Source: Wyeomyia smithii (taxonomy: Eukaryota > Arthropoda > Insecta > Diptera > Culicidae). Taken from it: DNA of 64,000 nt. Shown here piece by piece: positions 1-11,639 of the stretch (positions within the stretch are counted from its first letter, which is position 1; every line of letters starts with the position of its first letter). The notes beneath the pieces are model-generated. The model was not told the origin of the DNA, ran no database searches, and was given only the letters and a program-made list of their open reading frames with translations. The translations under genes were made by a program, and so were the position numbers. Where the stretch lies: assembly GCF_029784165.1 (NCBI RefSeq), contig NC_073696.1, positions 235,477,271 to 235,541,270 on the forward strand. Reading direction: 5' to 3'.

Positions 1-659
1 GCTGTTACAGGCAACAGCAAATTTAGTAAAGCACGCGTAGCATCAAAAGCAGTGCTTGCTTTATCAAGCCGAGAAATCGGATTTTGAAGCTGACCTTCGG
101 CTCGACACGCAACGAATGAAAAACACGAACCTTCATTTTAGGCTGCCTTTTCGACGGTTACATGGGGCAGCCTGTTTGCTTACCCCTCTCAGATTTGTGT
201 TTGTGATCTGATTTTCGTTTACACGTTGTAACTCTATACATTTTCAGAGTAAGATTCATAGAATAAATCAGTACTAAATATTTGAATTGTTCAGTATAAT
301 AGGTATAAGACCACATCATTCATCTTGGTGGTGGTAATGAAGCTCTTGGCTTTTGAGGAAACGGAATTACTTATGCTTTTTTTGCATTAGGTACACACTT
401 AATTTATCTCGGCAAACTTCCCAAAAGCTGATTGAGCTCGGCGAAATATTTAACGAATGTCTGCAATATATTTCGACGAACATTCAGCAAATATATGGAT
501 CCACCGTAAACCAGCATGTATTGACATTTTGTTTGCCGAAATTCTTGAAAATTCTGCCGATAACTTGTAGAACATTTCGCTGAATTTATCAGCTGTTGAA
601 TTCTCGACAATAAAATCTAAATGTGTTAAATTCTTGGTGCTCATTTAACAACCACGAAA
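1..659. other. 5' flank of Gld2, no gene recognised
   Basis: AT-rich non-coding sequence. Open frames at 353-583 and 404-644 overlap on both strands, are short and resemble no family I know. The 404-610 stretch has short inverted motifs around GCCGAAA/TTTCGGC and may be MITE debris. No promoter element can be assigned with confidence. Confidence 0.4.
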
Positions 660-910
660 AGCACAATATCGTAAAATGTAAATAAGGTTCAATCGGGTGT
701 TGTAGAATGTATTATGAAGGAAGGATTTATGGGAAATGTGAAAATAAACATGCGCAAGTCACTGGACAAATTCATGATTCCAACATACGATTATCCGGTT
801 GTAAAAGTCGACACTGCAATTGAAAACCCTCTAATTTGATTGTAATCCTGCGTCACCATTTCATACAACCTCTAGTATTGTACACTTTGTAGTATTATTT
901 TTATGTGAGC
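660..910. repeat. Diverged dispersed repeat, left copy
   Basis: This stretch aligns by eye with 63640-63890 at the other end of the window, in the same orientation. Shared blocks include ACAATATCG, GTGTTGTWGAATRTATT and TTTCATACAACC in the same order. The copies differ by many substitutions and indels, so the family is old. No coding capacity or terminal structure was seen; class unknown. Confidence 0.45.
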
Positions 911-1096
911 CTAATAAAGTTTCTCAAATAATGGTTGATCAAGGCAGGCGTGACAAAAATCTACTAGACTGGTGGCTGAATGACGAAAGTATAAAATGTC
1001 AAAAAACAGTTTGTTTTTAAGAAACGGGTCGACGACTGCGTGCTTGTGTTTTCTTATATTTTTTTCTGCTAAATTTTCATCACTACTTTGGTTGCA

Positions 1097-4000
1097 ATGC
1101 AACCAGCAAAGCCAGAGAACCGTTTCCGACGCTCGCGCCGAAATTTAATCGTTCATCCGTGTGTTCCGTCTCCTCTTCTCCTTAAGCTACTGAACGCAAG
1201 CGGCAGTTTCAGTACGTATCATCGGCATCCGGCCCTCTTGTCACCGAATGCACCCTCAGGGGAAAATGTCATCCCATCAACTTCATCTGTGGCGTCCGTG
1301 ACAGCGTCCACGTCGCAATCATCAGCTCCAGTAACGTCATTCACTACAGCGATTTCAACAGCGTCGGCCACCACCAACGGCGTCGCCAACAGTTCTGCAA
1401 ATGGAAACACGAGAAGTAACGCAAACGCTGGCAAAGTGTTGCTCCCGAATGTGAATCCGTTGTCGGGAACACCGCTAGACCCGATGACCCTTCTGCAGGG
1501 CAAATTAAGAAATTCGCTGAAATTGGATAATTTTTCTACACCACCACCGCAAACTCACCACATTTCCCATCATACTGGAACGCTTCCGCTCCATCAGACC
1601 CCTGGGCAAGCACATCTAGGGCAACCACAGCAACAACAGCAGCAGCAGATGCCTCCAACAACACCTCCGCACTACAGCCTGGACTTTTTACATTATGTTG
1701 GCATGCGAATGTCCACCGCGAATGGAGTCGTGCAATCGGGAACCTCGTCAACAACAGCTCCGACTGCTATTTTCCGTGCCAGTCCACATTTTAGTTACAA
1801 CTTCAACCAACAACTGCACCCACAACAACAGCAATTGATTCATCAACAGATACAACCGCAACAGCAGCCTCGCCAGCAGCACCTTCAAAGGCACTTCCAG
1901 AACTATTACGATGATCTGATGATTCAGACGTCCGGCGGAGGTGACACAGTGTACACCAGTTTTGCAATACCCGCGGAGCATCTAGCTAACAGCGGGAATA
2001 CAACCGGTGGCAGTGCTTCTATCGCTACTAATGCAGGAGGTTCTAACGACACCGGTTTAGCGTACTGCTACTCGCAAAATCATCAGCATCATCTGCACCA
2101 CAATCATCCGACGCAACAGTCAAGTTTTGGTCATCATCAGAATCATTACCAGAATAATAACTATCAGCAACACAATCGGAACTATGGCCGGGGAGGACAG
2201 CAAAATGGGAGGTAAGCACTTCTTTCTTCTAGGTCAGCGGTTTTCAACCTTTTTTTGTCCGCGTACCCCTTGACGATATTTTCCAAATCAATTGTACCCC
2301 CTGGGTTGGCATGTTCTCGCAGAGTGGGAAGGAGTAGTGGTAAATTATTTTGTGGTAGTTTAGTTCAGGTTTCAAATTGAACTATGGTTTGTTTGATTGC
2401 TACAGTCATGATTCAAGAGCAAGTTTGAGCAACAAATTGAGTACAGCAACTGTTCGCTAACTGGGCACGCTTTAACTGGGCTTCTTTTTAACTGGGCGCT
2501 CGCTAACTGAAGGGTTCCCAGTTAAAAAGACAACAAATGTCAAATATCTAAACGAGCGGGGGGCATGTGGATTGGGAAAGAAAACTTAAAAATAGAGTTT
2601 TTCTAATCGAGCATATTTAAAATACAAAAACAATAATATAGCTGATAAATGTACTCGCTATATAAAACTAAAGTTCAAAAACTTTATTCGAGAGATAAGT
2701 TTGTAGTTGTGGCTTCTCTATTTGGTGATCAACTTGAGAACGAAAGCCTTTTATGAAGTTGTCGCGAAGCAGCGTTATCCATCGAACTCCCACTCGGCGT
2801 TGAGATGATATCCCAGTTAGCGAGCTGATTTCAATAACTGGGAATTGCTCGTCGCCCAGTTAGCGAACAGTTGCTGTATTAAAAAAAAAATGGCTCTGCC
2901 CGCCATTACCGATTTTTCTGTCGCGTACCCCCTGAAGGCTTTCGCGTACCCCTAGGGGTACGCGTACCCCAGGTTGAGAACCGCTGTTCTAGGTGTTATT
3001 CCAAAATAATGATTTAATGTCAATGATTACAGCGGAAACCCACCACCCGGGGGGAAGCGAACGTGGAATAATAACTGGCACAACGGAAAGCGGGGCAATA
3101 TAGTGCACGGCAAATATGGAAACAAAAATTCCAGTTTCAATCATGGGTATCGTAAAAACTATCATTTTTACAATAATCATCACAATAGCCAGCAACAGCA
3201 ATACGAACCGCATCATCAAAGCCACCAGTCCGACAGTTCACGTAACTTGGTATATATTAGGGGATATGAACGGGGCTATAGAACTTCCGGTAGTCAGAAA
3301 AGCGTCAGTCGTTCCCCCACCCCTAGTCCGCAATCGGAAAGTCCAGCCATCGACACAGGGGAAACACAGGGTGAACCACCAAGAGCTTCTACGGTAGCGA
3401 CGCAACGCGATGAGAAATCTGATAGTGGAATTGATGATGTTGTACAAAACCTGAAGAAGTGCACTGCACCGAGCTCTTCCTCGTCTTCATCTTCAATGGC
3501 GTCGATACCATCGACGGATTCTTCAGCTGTTTTGTCATCGGTTTCGCAAAACTTGAATTTAGAACTTAATTGCGGACCCGGACCCGGATATGAGTCCGAT
3601 TCATCACATTCCTCCAGTTACAACAGCCACTCCTATCGTCATCGTAAATATGTAAACAGTGGCCAAGTTTATCGGTCTTCCTCGTCGACTTCCTCTGGTG
3701 TGTCATCAACAGCGGCCTTTCCTCCAATTAGCACAGCAACGGCAACGACGCCTGAGGTGGCGGATTTCTTCCTGCGAAGCCAAAGTTATCATGGTTCTCA
3801 TCAGAACTTGGTGACCGTCAGTGGAGGTACTAGTCCAAACCCGCCAAGTTCTCCAGTCGCTACACCGAGGTCACTGATTGGGACACAATCAATGCCAATG
3901 TTTAGCGAGCTTTTCACCGGCACCCATCATCATTTGTCACATCAACAGCAACAGTCACAGCAATCACATTCGATCCATAACCAGCAGCAGCAGGCTCTTC

Positions 4001-6006
4001 AGAATGCTTTGTACGGAAGCAACAGCTCGCTGGAGTTGACGCTTCATACCGGGACTGCTGGTAGCTCCTCTGCCAATTCCAACGTAAGTAACTGCAGTAT
4101 TGCAAGCAATGGAAGCAGTAGTGGCTACAGCAGTGCACCGCCGTCCACGGTGCCGCCCAACGAGGTTTACTCGATGCAGAGCGGACATCCAAAGAGACGG
4201 TAAATATAGCAGTAAAACAGTAACTCGCAATCAACCAAACATTTTTGATATCATCTTTCAGCTATTCTGGTCGTTCATCACCAGTGAACTTTGGCGGTAG
4301 CAACAAACCAAACCGATCATCAACGGGGAATGTTTCGAGTAATAGCACCCTAGTTCCAACACCTCCTGATCAGCAACAACAACCTCAACAAAAGCAAGCA
4401 CAAACACAAACTCAACAGCCACCACCCTGTAGCAGCCCACCATTGACTGTTAGCGCTAAGAGTACGCCCGCCTGGAGTCAGCACAGGCCGTTAACGGTTC
4501 CCACATCAACCGTAACGGTAGCATCATCAACAACGTCAATATCACAACCACCACCAACATTCCCACCACCGTTGCCGCCGACTACCACCATACCATCATA
4601 TCCTCCGCCGAGCGACGGAACAAACTTCCACACACCCGCCGATAGGTTTCTTGCACGTTCGCACCTAGTGGAGCTGTTGTCCCCACCGGGGGAACTCGCC
4701 CCGCCCGGAAGTAAGTGGACCGCACTTTCGGAAGCTATTTGGAAGAAGTTTGCAGCTGCACAGCAAACGCAGCACAAGTTTGTGCAGAAAATTAATCTCT
4801 GGAGATATTTGTTCATGTGTATCCGCAAAACGTTTCCTCGGTTTAGTTTGTATTTAGTCGGCAGCACGATTTCCGGCTTCGCTTCGGATAGTTCCGATGT
4901 GGATATGTGCCTGGTTTGTCGGTCCAACGCGGTACCGTTTGACATGCGCTCAGAAGCACTCTTCCAGCTGGGTCAGTTGAAGAACTACTTCATGAATATC
5001 AACTCATACTTCGGGGAGTTCAGCGTTATCCAAGCCAAGGTTCCAATTCTGCGATTCCGTGACATCACCAATTCGATCGTGCTGGACTTGAACTACAACA
5101 ACTGTGTCGGTATTCGCAATACTCACCTGCTGTACTGCTATTCGCAACGTAAGTTTGTATATTTCGAATTTGTTCGGAGGACGCTTGTTTTTAATCTCTT
5201 ATTCCGCTTCACAGTGGATTGGCGAGTCCGCCCGTTGACGCTGGTCGTCAAAATGTGGGCTCAGCATCACAACATCAACGATGCAAAAAATATGACAATC
5301 TCAAGCTATTCGCTGGTACTGATGGTAATCCACTTCCTCCAGTATGGGGTCAGCCCACCTATACTGCCATGTCTACACGCGATGTATCCGGATAAGTTTG
5401 TGGTAAGTGAGCGCCACGAGTTTCATTTTTAATTCCAAGCATTCAAAAATATTGGTGAAACTTTTTAGCGAATGTCGGACATCAGCACTTTGGATCTGAC
5501 CGAGACACTCGAGCCGTACAAGAATGAAAATTCGATGCCCATTGGTGAGCTGTTTCTGCAGTTTTTGGAGTATTACGCCAATTTTGAGTAAGCAGCAATG
5601 AAATGCAATTATTACTATTGGGATTTATCATTCACGTTTTTTTTGTTTTCAACAGCTACGCGCATTACGCCATATCGGTCCGCACGGCCTCTGTTATTCC
5701 GATCGAAAGTGCCCGCGTTGCTCGTAGCTACAAAAATGACCCTCACCACTGGCGACAGCTGTGTATAGAAGGTAAATTTAGTCATTTCATAACCGTTAGG
5801 TTTATGCAAGCTTTAACTTGTTTGCAGAGCCATTTGATCTTACCAACACAGCCCGGTCGGTGTTCGATGCGGAAATCTTCGAGCAAATCAAATCCGTTTT
5901 TTCCACCTGCTGGATACGGCTTAAGGAGACCAACGATCTCAATTCCATCTTTGCGTGTGATCCTCTGTTTGTACCGGTGGCATCGGCACTATCGCTCACG
6001 TCATGA
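1097..6006 (+). CDS. Gld2: GLD-2-type cytoplasmic poly(A) RNA polymerase (seven coding exons)
   Basis: This is a non-canonical poly(A) polymerase that extends poly(A) tails of selected cytoplasmic mRNAs. In flies the family (Gld2, wispy) works in the germline with RNA-binding partners. Exons read by eye: 1097-2211, 3033-4199, 4262-5148, 5215-5402, 5469-5587, 5656-5771 and 5828-6006, totalling 3771 nt (1256 aa plus stop). All introns have GT...AG ends and the frame holds at every junction. Residues 1 to about 880 are low-complexity, rich in Q, S, T, N, H and P. The nucleotidyltransferase core follows, with GS at 961-962, catalytic DVD at 973-975 and a third Asp at 1036 in VLDLNYNN. The PAP-associated domain contains PIGELFLQFLEYY. 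The start is the first ATG after an in-frame TAA at 1070; an upstream non-coding or coding exon cannot be excluded. Whether it is the Gld2 or wispy orthologue needs a tree. Five introns are only 56-68 bp; intron 1 is 821 bp because of inserted MITEs. Confidence 0.92.
2235..2986. mobile_element. Non-autonomous hAT element (MITE) with 8-bp TSD
   Basis: The ends are inverted repeats, CAGCGGTTTTCAACCT on the left and AGGTTGAGAACCGCTG on the right, of the CAG-start type typical of hAT transposons. Subterminal sequence is rich in GCGTACCCC. The 8-bp target duplication TTCTAGGT is perfect at 2227-2234 and 2987-2994. No transposase frame is present. It sits wholly inside Gld2 intron 1 and holds a second MITE. 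Confidence 0.93.
2444..2876. mobile_element. TA-flanked MITE nested in the hAT MITE
   Basis: The left end CAGCAACTGTTCGCTAAC is inverted at the right end (GTTAGCGAACAGTTGCTG). The element is flanked by TA on both sides (2442-2443 and 2877-2878), as expected for the Tc1/mariner/pogo superfamily. The motif AACTGGG recurs inside. It has no coding capacity and inserted after the surrounding hAT MITE. Confidence 0.88.
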
Positions 6007-8561
6007 TCACTGCCCTCGACTCTATCATTACTACAATCGGTTGCCCGGTTCCGTAGAGAACTCGCTGCAGTCCGTGCCGGCTGAGTGTAGATGTTTCCGT
6101 AGTTTTCAGTGCAGCGCGAGGGAGGTAAGCTTCAAAAAGACTGACTATAATTCTATTAGAGTAAATAGTTAAACCAAACAAACAAGGGCTGACAGAGCGG
6201 TGATATAGGATAGTCCCGAAGTTCCGGAGGAACCAGTTCAGGCTTTTCACTCATCCATACATACACACACACAAACACACACATATCAGGCATTCGTGCC
6301 GATCGTTTCACCATTCAAGGAGTCAGAGAAGGAAAGTTCTACTTACTTCAGATGCCAGTCGAAAATGAAAACTGCAAAGGCATGCCGAACGAGTAAGGCA
6401 AAAATGTGTTCAATTTTTCGCCTGTAAAATCGGACTGGCCTGGGTGTAGACGGAGGTCCGATTTCAGGCCAATTACATGTGAGCGGAGATTAGATTCTCC
6501 ATCGCGAAGCCCTATCATGAAATGATCTCGTTTAGTTATTACGTTTTTTGTGCCATCGGTTTTTTGTTGTCTTGTACATTTACGCTCGCATACATACTAT
6601 AGAACGTAGGTGAAAAGTTGTTTTACGGTAAGGAGGGGCAGGCGCAGAAGCTCAATGTGAGGGGACCAAACAAAAAAAAATCACAAAAACTGCTTACGAA
6701 AGAATCTTTCCCCCGCATAGCGCAGCCAGTGTAATTATCTACAGTCCGGTTATATACATAAATACTTTTGCTCTAGTATTAGCTCTCCTGATCTTGGTAG
6801 ATGTAAAACCAATACTCTTTCTAGCTAGCAGGCTTTAACGCGTATGCGAAAGGACTAAACGTAAACCGAAAGATCCTACAGAAAAATATATGTAAACTAT
6901 ACGTCGGAATGTAGAAAAGAGTAAACTGCTAAAATGAGTTTTGCGATACTGAGATACAATAGTGTAAGGGCAAGAACAAAGACAAAGTTTGCAAACACGA
7001 AATGAATACATTTTAAAGAGATTCATTTTTAAAACAAAAAAAAAATTATACTAGAGATGAAAAACACGGCTGTGAAAAATTAAGAAGTTTAAATTATTAT
7101 TACAAAGAGTGAAGCAAAACTTAAGGAATACTAATTAAAGGTATATTTTTAGATTTAATTTATACGAAGAAGCGAGGCTGAAGTGAACGGAAGCGGTCGA
7201 GTGAAAGAAGCGTAAAAGAGAAGCAAAGAAAAAAAAAACTAAAAAGTATTAAAAAATAACACAAAAAGTAAAAAAAAAAACAAAAAAAAATATTAAAAAA
7301 GTAAAAAAAATATCAATGAACAAAGCTAGGAAACTGCAAGTCTGTGAGCACTATCAATTTCGCAAGATACCCAAGAGCATTCATATCTGGAAATGTTAAT
7401 TGCTAATTTGCCTAGTTTCCAATTGCTGTGTTCGGTTGACAATCCAAAAAAAGTAATAAGAAGGAACAAAAGCTAAACAAAAAAAAAAGCCCAGCAAAGA
7501 TGCGTTTTGTTTGAAGAGGCGAGTTCTATCTCAATTTGTAGCCCTTAAAAGCATTAAAAGACCGTAAAGACCAAGCGTAGGCCGAAGGGGTTAGGAGCAT
7601 GAGGTTAAAGAGACAAAAGTAAAGTTTAAAAAATGCCTCCTCCGAGCGAGAATTTGGTTCAGTTGGCCTCAGCTAGAGAACTATTTTTTACCAGAGGGTT
7701 TAGAGCTGTTTCAGTATATTCTACCGATTTAACGTTTGCTCATTTTTCCAGTTCCCTTTTGTGCCGTAGGTATAATAGTTCTAAGAAACAGGTTGTCCCT
7801 GAAAAAAAGGTTAAAAAGTCTTGTGAACAACAAAAAAATGTTAAAATGTAAATGAAAGGAGAAAGTGTTTTGTTCTTCTAGAAGTTGAGAGGTCCATTCT
7901 AGCTCAATCCCAATTTACAGCGAATCTTGTTTATCGGTGCGCGGACACTCTGTCGCTCACAATAGAATCGTTTCTTAATTTGTGTATGTTATTTTCGAGC
8001 CCCAGCAGATAATCATTGGTAACCGTTTGGGTTGTACAGAGCATTGAATGTGTATATTTTTTGTATCTGCCAGCGATGTTTGAGGCGATAGGAAAGCCCC
8101 GGCATCTTGAAAAGCAAAATCCACCCAAATCAAACGTGAAAATCGGCAAGAAATAGCTGTAGTAGGATTGTCGATACACTGTGAATAATGTTAAAGGAAA
8201 ACCATTTTAAACGAAGCGTATTTTACAAGGGTAAGTTGAATAAAAGACGGAAAAAAGTTAGATTCGTCCTTTTGTATTGTTAGAATATCCGAAAAATACA
8301 GAATTGGAGAATGAGGTACCATCAAGGCAGGACTTCGAAATTAAATTATACTTCAGAAACGATAATTTACTTGTATATTGGAATTTAAAGCGGATGTCTT
8401 CAATAAAAAGATCATTGCGACAGACTTACGTAGAAACTCGCTGTTTTCGATTTACTAGTGCTGGGACTTTTCACCGGGCAGTATTTGTTATCCGAATATC
8501 TAGAGCGTGTCTCTGAACAGAAAAGTATATTAGTCGGAAACAGCTGCAAAATTAGAGTTTC
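6007..8561 (+). other. Gld2 3' flank, probable 3' UTR, A-rich
   Basis: No convincing gene is present. The first kilobase probably contains the Gld2 3' UTR, with a CA-rich microsatellite near 6260-6290. From about 7020 to 7500 the strand is very A-rich with many A runs. A 72-codon frame at 7633-7851 begins with ATG but has no recognisable domain and is probably fortuitous. No polyadenylation site can be fixed from sequence alone. Confidence 0.5.
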
Positions 8562-8562
8562 T

Positions 8563-8670
8563 GCAGGTGTTAGACGAAGCAAATATTTGCTATTTTTTAA
8601 TACAGATTTTATTTTGTGCAAATAAAAATCGTGCCAAAAATAGCAAATATTTGCGTCGTCTAATACCTGC
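8563..8670. repeat. Near-perfect ~35-bp inverted repeat (hairpin)
   Basis: Left arm GCAGGTGTTAGACGA followed by AGCAAATATTTGCTATTTTT pairs with the right arm ending GTCGTCTAATACCTGC. Only two or three mismatches occur over about 35 bp, with a loop of about 35 nt. It is either a tiny MITE or a hairpin-forming transcript; no flanking duplication was seen. Confidence 0.75.
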
Positions 8671-8779
8671 TTAAGACATTTGGCATAAAAAAATTTTTTT
8701 CCGGTATCGAAAATTTTATGAACTACTGTGCATTTTTTTCATCGGTCAAATAGTTGAACTTTTGACAGCTTAGAGGCAC

Positions 8780-9540
8780 GGATCAAATTCTGATTCATTT
8801 GGATACTGAAGAATGAAAAACTAATAAAAATAACTTATAACCGTTGCAAAATGTTGAATTCTTGTTGAAAAATTTATGGTTTTTATGGTAATCATATTCA
8901 TGGGATAAACTTTCAATCACCATCAGTAGCAACAGTGCAGTTTTGATTGCACGCGAATAGAAGTCGTGCCCGCTGCAAAACAAGCGGCGCTCTGCTCCAC
9001 ATATACTATATGGTACTGTTGCTTTACCAGTATGTTTTCATAAGTTTCTATTACGCTCTAGCAGCAGGTTTAAAAATTGTTCAAGAAAAGGGGTTGTTTC
9101 AAACTTTTCCAAAAAACCTTTACCTTCGAGACATCAAATTAGTCTAGGTTCATGGAAGCAAACACAAATTGACCTATTGGGATGGTTAAAACCTCGTTAA
9201 TTTAATAAATAAATAAATAATAAATTGACCTATTGGGACGGGGAGACTGTCATTTTTTTTTTGGACATCGATACAGAGAATATCACAGGGAATGGTTGGT
9301 GTCTATTCATGTCGTCTGTGCTAGGAATGCTCGCATACGATTTGGTCATTGTTCGCGTAAATTTGTCCTTGACACTTTTTATCGTTTTTTACCGCTTTTC
9401 AATGAAAAAATAATGATAACTAGCGTATTACAAAATTGTTCAACATTTTATCTATCCAACAACATATTGAAATCTGACGCAACATTTGCCATTTTCATTT
9501 CCAATTTTACAGAATGCATACCAGTATAGAAAACAAAGAC
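8780..9540. repeat. Dispersed repeat, copy A
   Basis: This matches, in inverted orientation, the sequence now split across 57810-58347 and 62681-62840 by a Juan-like LINE. Matching blocks include TACTGTTGCTTTACCA, ACAAATTTACGCGAACAATG and GATGGTGATTGAA with their complements. No long frame is shared. The class is unknown, possibly a non-autonomous DNA element. Confidence 0.65.
9166..9241 (+). repeat. 36-bp LINE/SINE tail insertion with 20-bp target duplication
   Basis: AAATTGACCTATTGGGATGG (9166-9185) is repeated at 9222-9241 with one substitution. Between them lie only 36 bp ending in a TAAATAAATAAATAA-like tail. This is what an extreme 5' truncation by target-primed reverse transcription leaves. 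The event lies inside dispersed repeat copy A. Confidence 0.75.
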
Positions 9541-10395
9541 GTAGTCCAACGTCAAAAAGATTGCGGTTGGTTTTTGTTTATCAAAAAAGGCCGCCGAGCA
9601 CTTGCACGATTTGGAAACCCCTGATCTAAAACTAAGCCTGAATTTAAAAGAAGCCATTAGCACAGAATGGCACCTGTTGCCCATCGAACCATCAAAGTTT
9701 CAACTCAATCAAAAATGGTCGATTAAAATGGTTGCTCGTTTTCTGTGGAATTCAGAATTGTGAAATTCATTGTTCAGAAGCATTGGAAACTCAAGAGCGT
9801 GAGCAAGGCGAGGTTTATCAACGATTTGGAAAAAGGGCGAAAATTATGTAAGATTTTGAATGATGGAATTTGCTAAAGTCGATGAACGGCCAAGAGAGAT
9901 GCAAAAGTGAATATAAATAAAAATAAAAATGTTTTTTTCAATATAATAACAAATTTTAATTATGAAAAACGGATAAAATTTTGAAACATTCAAACTAGTT
10001 TTTTCCGTGTTGGGTGTTTTTGTTACTGAGACCAATCTTTGATAGTTTGTGACATATCGTACTGGGATTAGTTCTTCATATTTCAAAGGTAGTTCTCTAT
10101 CGAAGAACTTATATCTTTTGATAAAAATTGTCGGACACACGCGACATATATCATCTTGAAGTTTTTTAACCTTTAAATGATAACGGCTCGCGTGTTATAG
10201 AACCAGTATATGGTTAATATGCTAGTAATGAGTAGTAATAGATGTATTGCATAATTTAGATGTAAACGGCTCAAATTCTTCTTATTTTCGAAGCAGTATT
10301 TTTATATTTGGTTAAAATATGAAGTCTTTTACCTAGTCCAATGAAAAATTCTTTGGTCAAGTTCCATTTTTATTGCCAAGTATCAATAACTATCA
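9541..10395. other. No supported feature
   Basis: AT-rich sequence with short frames on both strands (for example 9844-10140 minus) that show no domain. Nothing can be assigned. Confidence 0.4.
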
Positions 10396-10734
10396 CCGAT
10401 CTTAATGTGCGCATAATGGACCCTTATTCCTATTATGGACCCGGGTTCACTATGCGTATAATGGACCCGGGTCCATAATACGCATATTATAATATTTGGT
10501 CACGTAATGTTGATTTCTTTCATTAGTACCAACTTTCATTAGTCTTCATCCCAAATAAATTCTGAGAATCCCAATTTCAAATAACTTCACACATTTTTCA
10601 AAGGTTTTTTTGAATGGCTTTCGATGGTTTAACTTAAAAAATAGTCAAAAGAGTTAAAGCAGAAAATGGTTTTGGAGGCCAAAATTATTAAATTCATAGA
10701 CAACGGTTTTGTTTGCTTGAATTTCAAACAGCTT

Positions 10735-10942
10735 TGGGGCGCGCTGGGCCACGATGCTGATTTAACGAGCCTGTCGTCGTATGTTGGAATCCCGGCTCGG
10801 TTTAGACTGTTAGTGTCGGTAGAATTGTTGCGCTAACCCCGCAATTGTTGTGTACACTAACAGTTGGCCGTGAAGCTTGTGTGTACTAAACAGAAGATCG
10901 AGTTCCGATAGCGGAATGTAGCACCCAAGGTTTTAGCTTAGT
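10735..10942 (+). mobile_element. tRNA-related SINE-like insertion
   Basis: The 5' part has a degenerate B-box-like GTTGGAATCCCGGCTCGG. The 3' part contains GAGTTCCGATAGCGGAATG followed by TAGCACCCAAGG, a tail I associate with mosquito SINEs. It ends where the pogo-like helix-turn-helix frame begins, so it appears to have cut that frame. Boundaries are approximate. Confidence 0.5.
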
Positions 10943-11131
10943 TGGGGGGCCCTTCCTTGTTTTTCCAGTCCAAGTTTCAAAGCGATACTTCACGGTTGAA
11001 CGTGGGAGCTCATGCAGCCTAGATGCCTCTTTTATCGGAACGTGATTCTGGATCGCTAAAATACACTGTTGCACATCTAATTTCGTGTAATTACACTCAC
11101 ACTTATTGGTTTTCCCCGTTTCCCCGCTCAC
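10943..11131 (-). pseudogene. pogo/Tigger-like transposase N-terminal HTH fragment
   Basis: The minus-strand frame reads a psq/CENP-B N-terminal-type helix-turn-helix, with residues such as LDVQQCILAIQN, KEASRLHELPRSTVKYR and ETWTGKTRKGPPTKL. This family binds element ends through this domain. The frame is lost after about 65 residues where the SINE-like sequence begins. There is no DDE domain nearby, so this is a relic. Confidence 0.6.
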
Positions 11132-11639
11132 GAATATTCACTTCAAAGCACACACGAACGACAGATTTTGTTTATAAATGAACAGAAATGAAGGATGGTC
11201 AAATACGCAACATAGTAACTTGAATTATGCCTTTAATGGACCCTCAGTGAATATGTGTTATTTAATTTTTTTCTTCGTTTTCAAGGTTTTCAAAGTAAAA
11301 TTTAGTATTAGTGCTTGGTATTAACATGTTTAAGATCATATTTGTAACACACAATTCGCTTAGAAAACAATAGAATATAATTTGTCTCTGCTTACAAAAT
11401 GGCTTACAAACCGCTGTGTTATGCTGTGCTGAATGAAAATTAGTTATTTTTCCTATTTTCTTGCAGAAATTCGGAAAATTCATATCATTCTTATCTATAG
11501 CATGTTATAGTTATTCGTGAAAGATATTAATAATGGCATAAATATGATAATGACAAGAAACAAATGCTAAAATATACCAGAGGGGTCCACTATACGCACA
11601 GGGTCCATTATACGCATACGGTCCCTATGTGCTTAGATA

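Larger units (their letters stand above)
2212..3032 (+). other. Gld2 intron 1, enlarged by MITE insertion
   Basis: The donor is GGAG|GTAAGC at 2211/2212 and the acceptor is TTACAG|CGG at 3032/3033. The codon AGC (Ser) is split 2+1 and the frame continues into exon 2. Removing the 752-bp hAT element and one 8-bp target copy leaves about 61 bp, matching the other introns of this gene, so the intron was short before the insertion. Confidence 0.9.
10396..11625. mobile_element. Degraded pogo-like DNA element with GGACCC terminal repeats
   Basis: The motif GCGYATAATGGACCC occurs at 10409 and 10455. Its complement occurs near 10469, and twice at the right edge (11583-11620, GGGTCCATTATACGCATA), giving inverted termini. 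Inside, on the minus strand, is an N-terminal helix-turn-helix fragment of pogo/Tigger type. No catalytic domain is left, and exact ends and target duplication are unclear. Confidence 0.6.

Noticed and set aside
7633..7851. 72-codon ATG-initiated frame downstream of Gld2
   Set aside because: No domain, A-rich lysine-heavy end, and no sign of conservation or splice context; probably chance.
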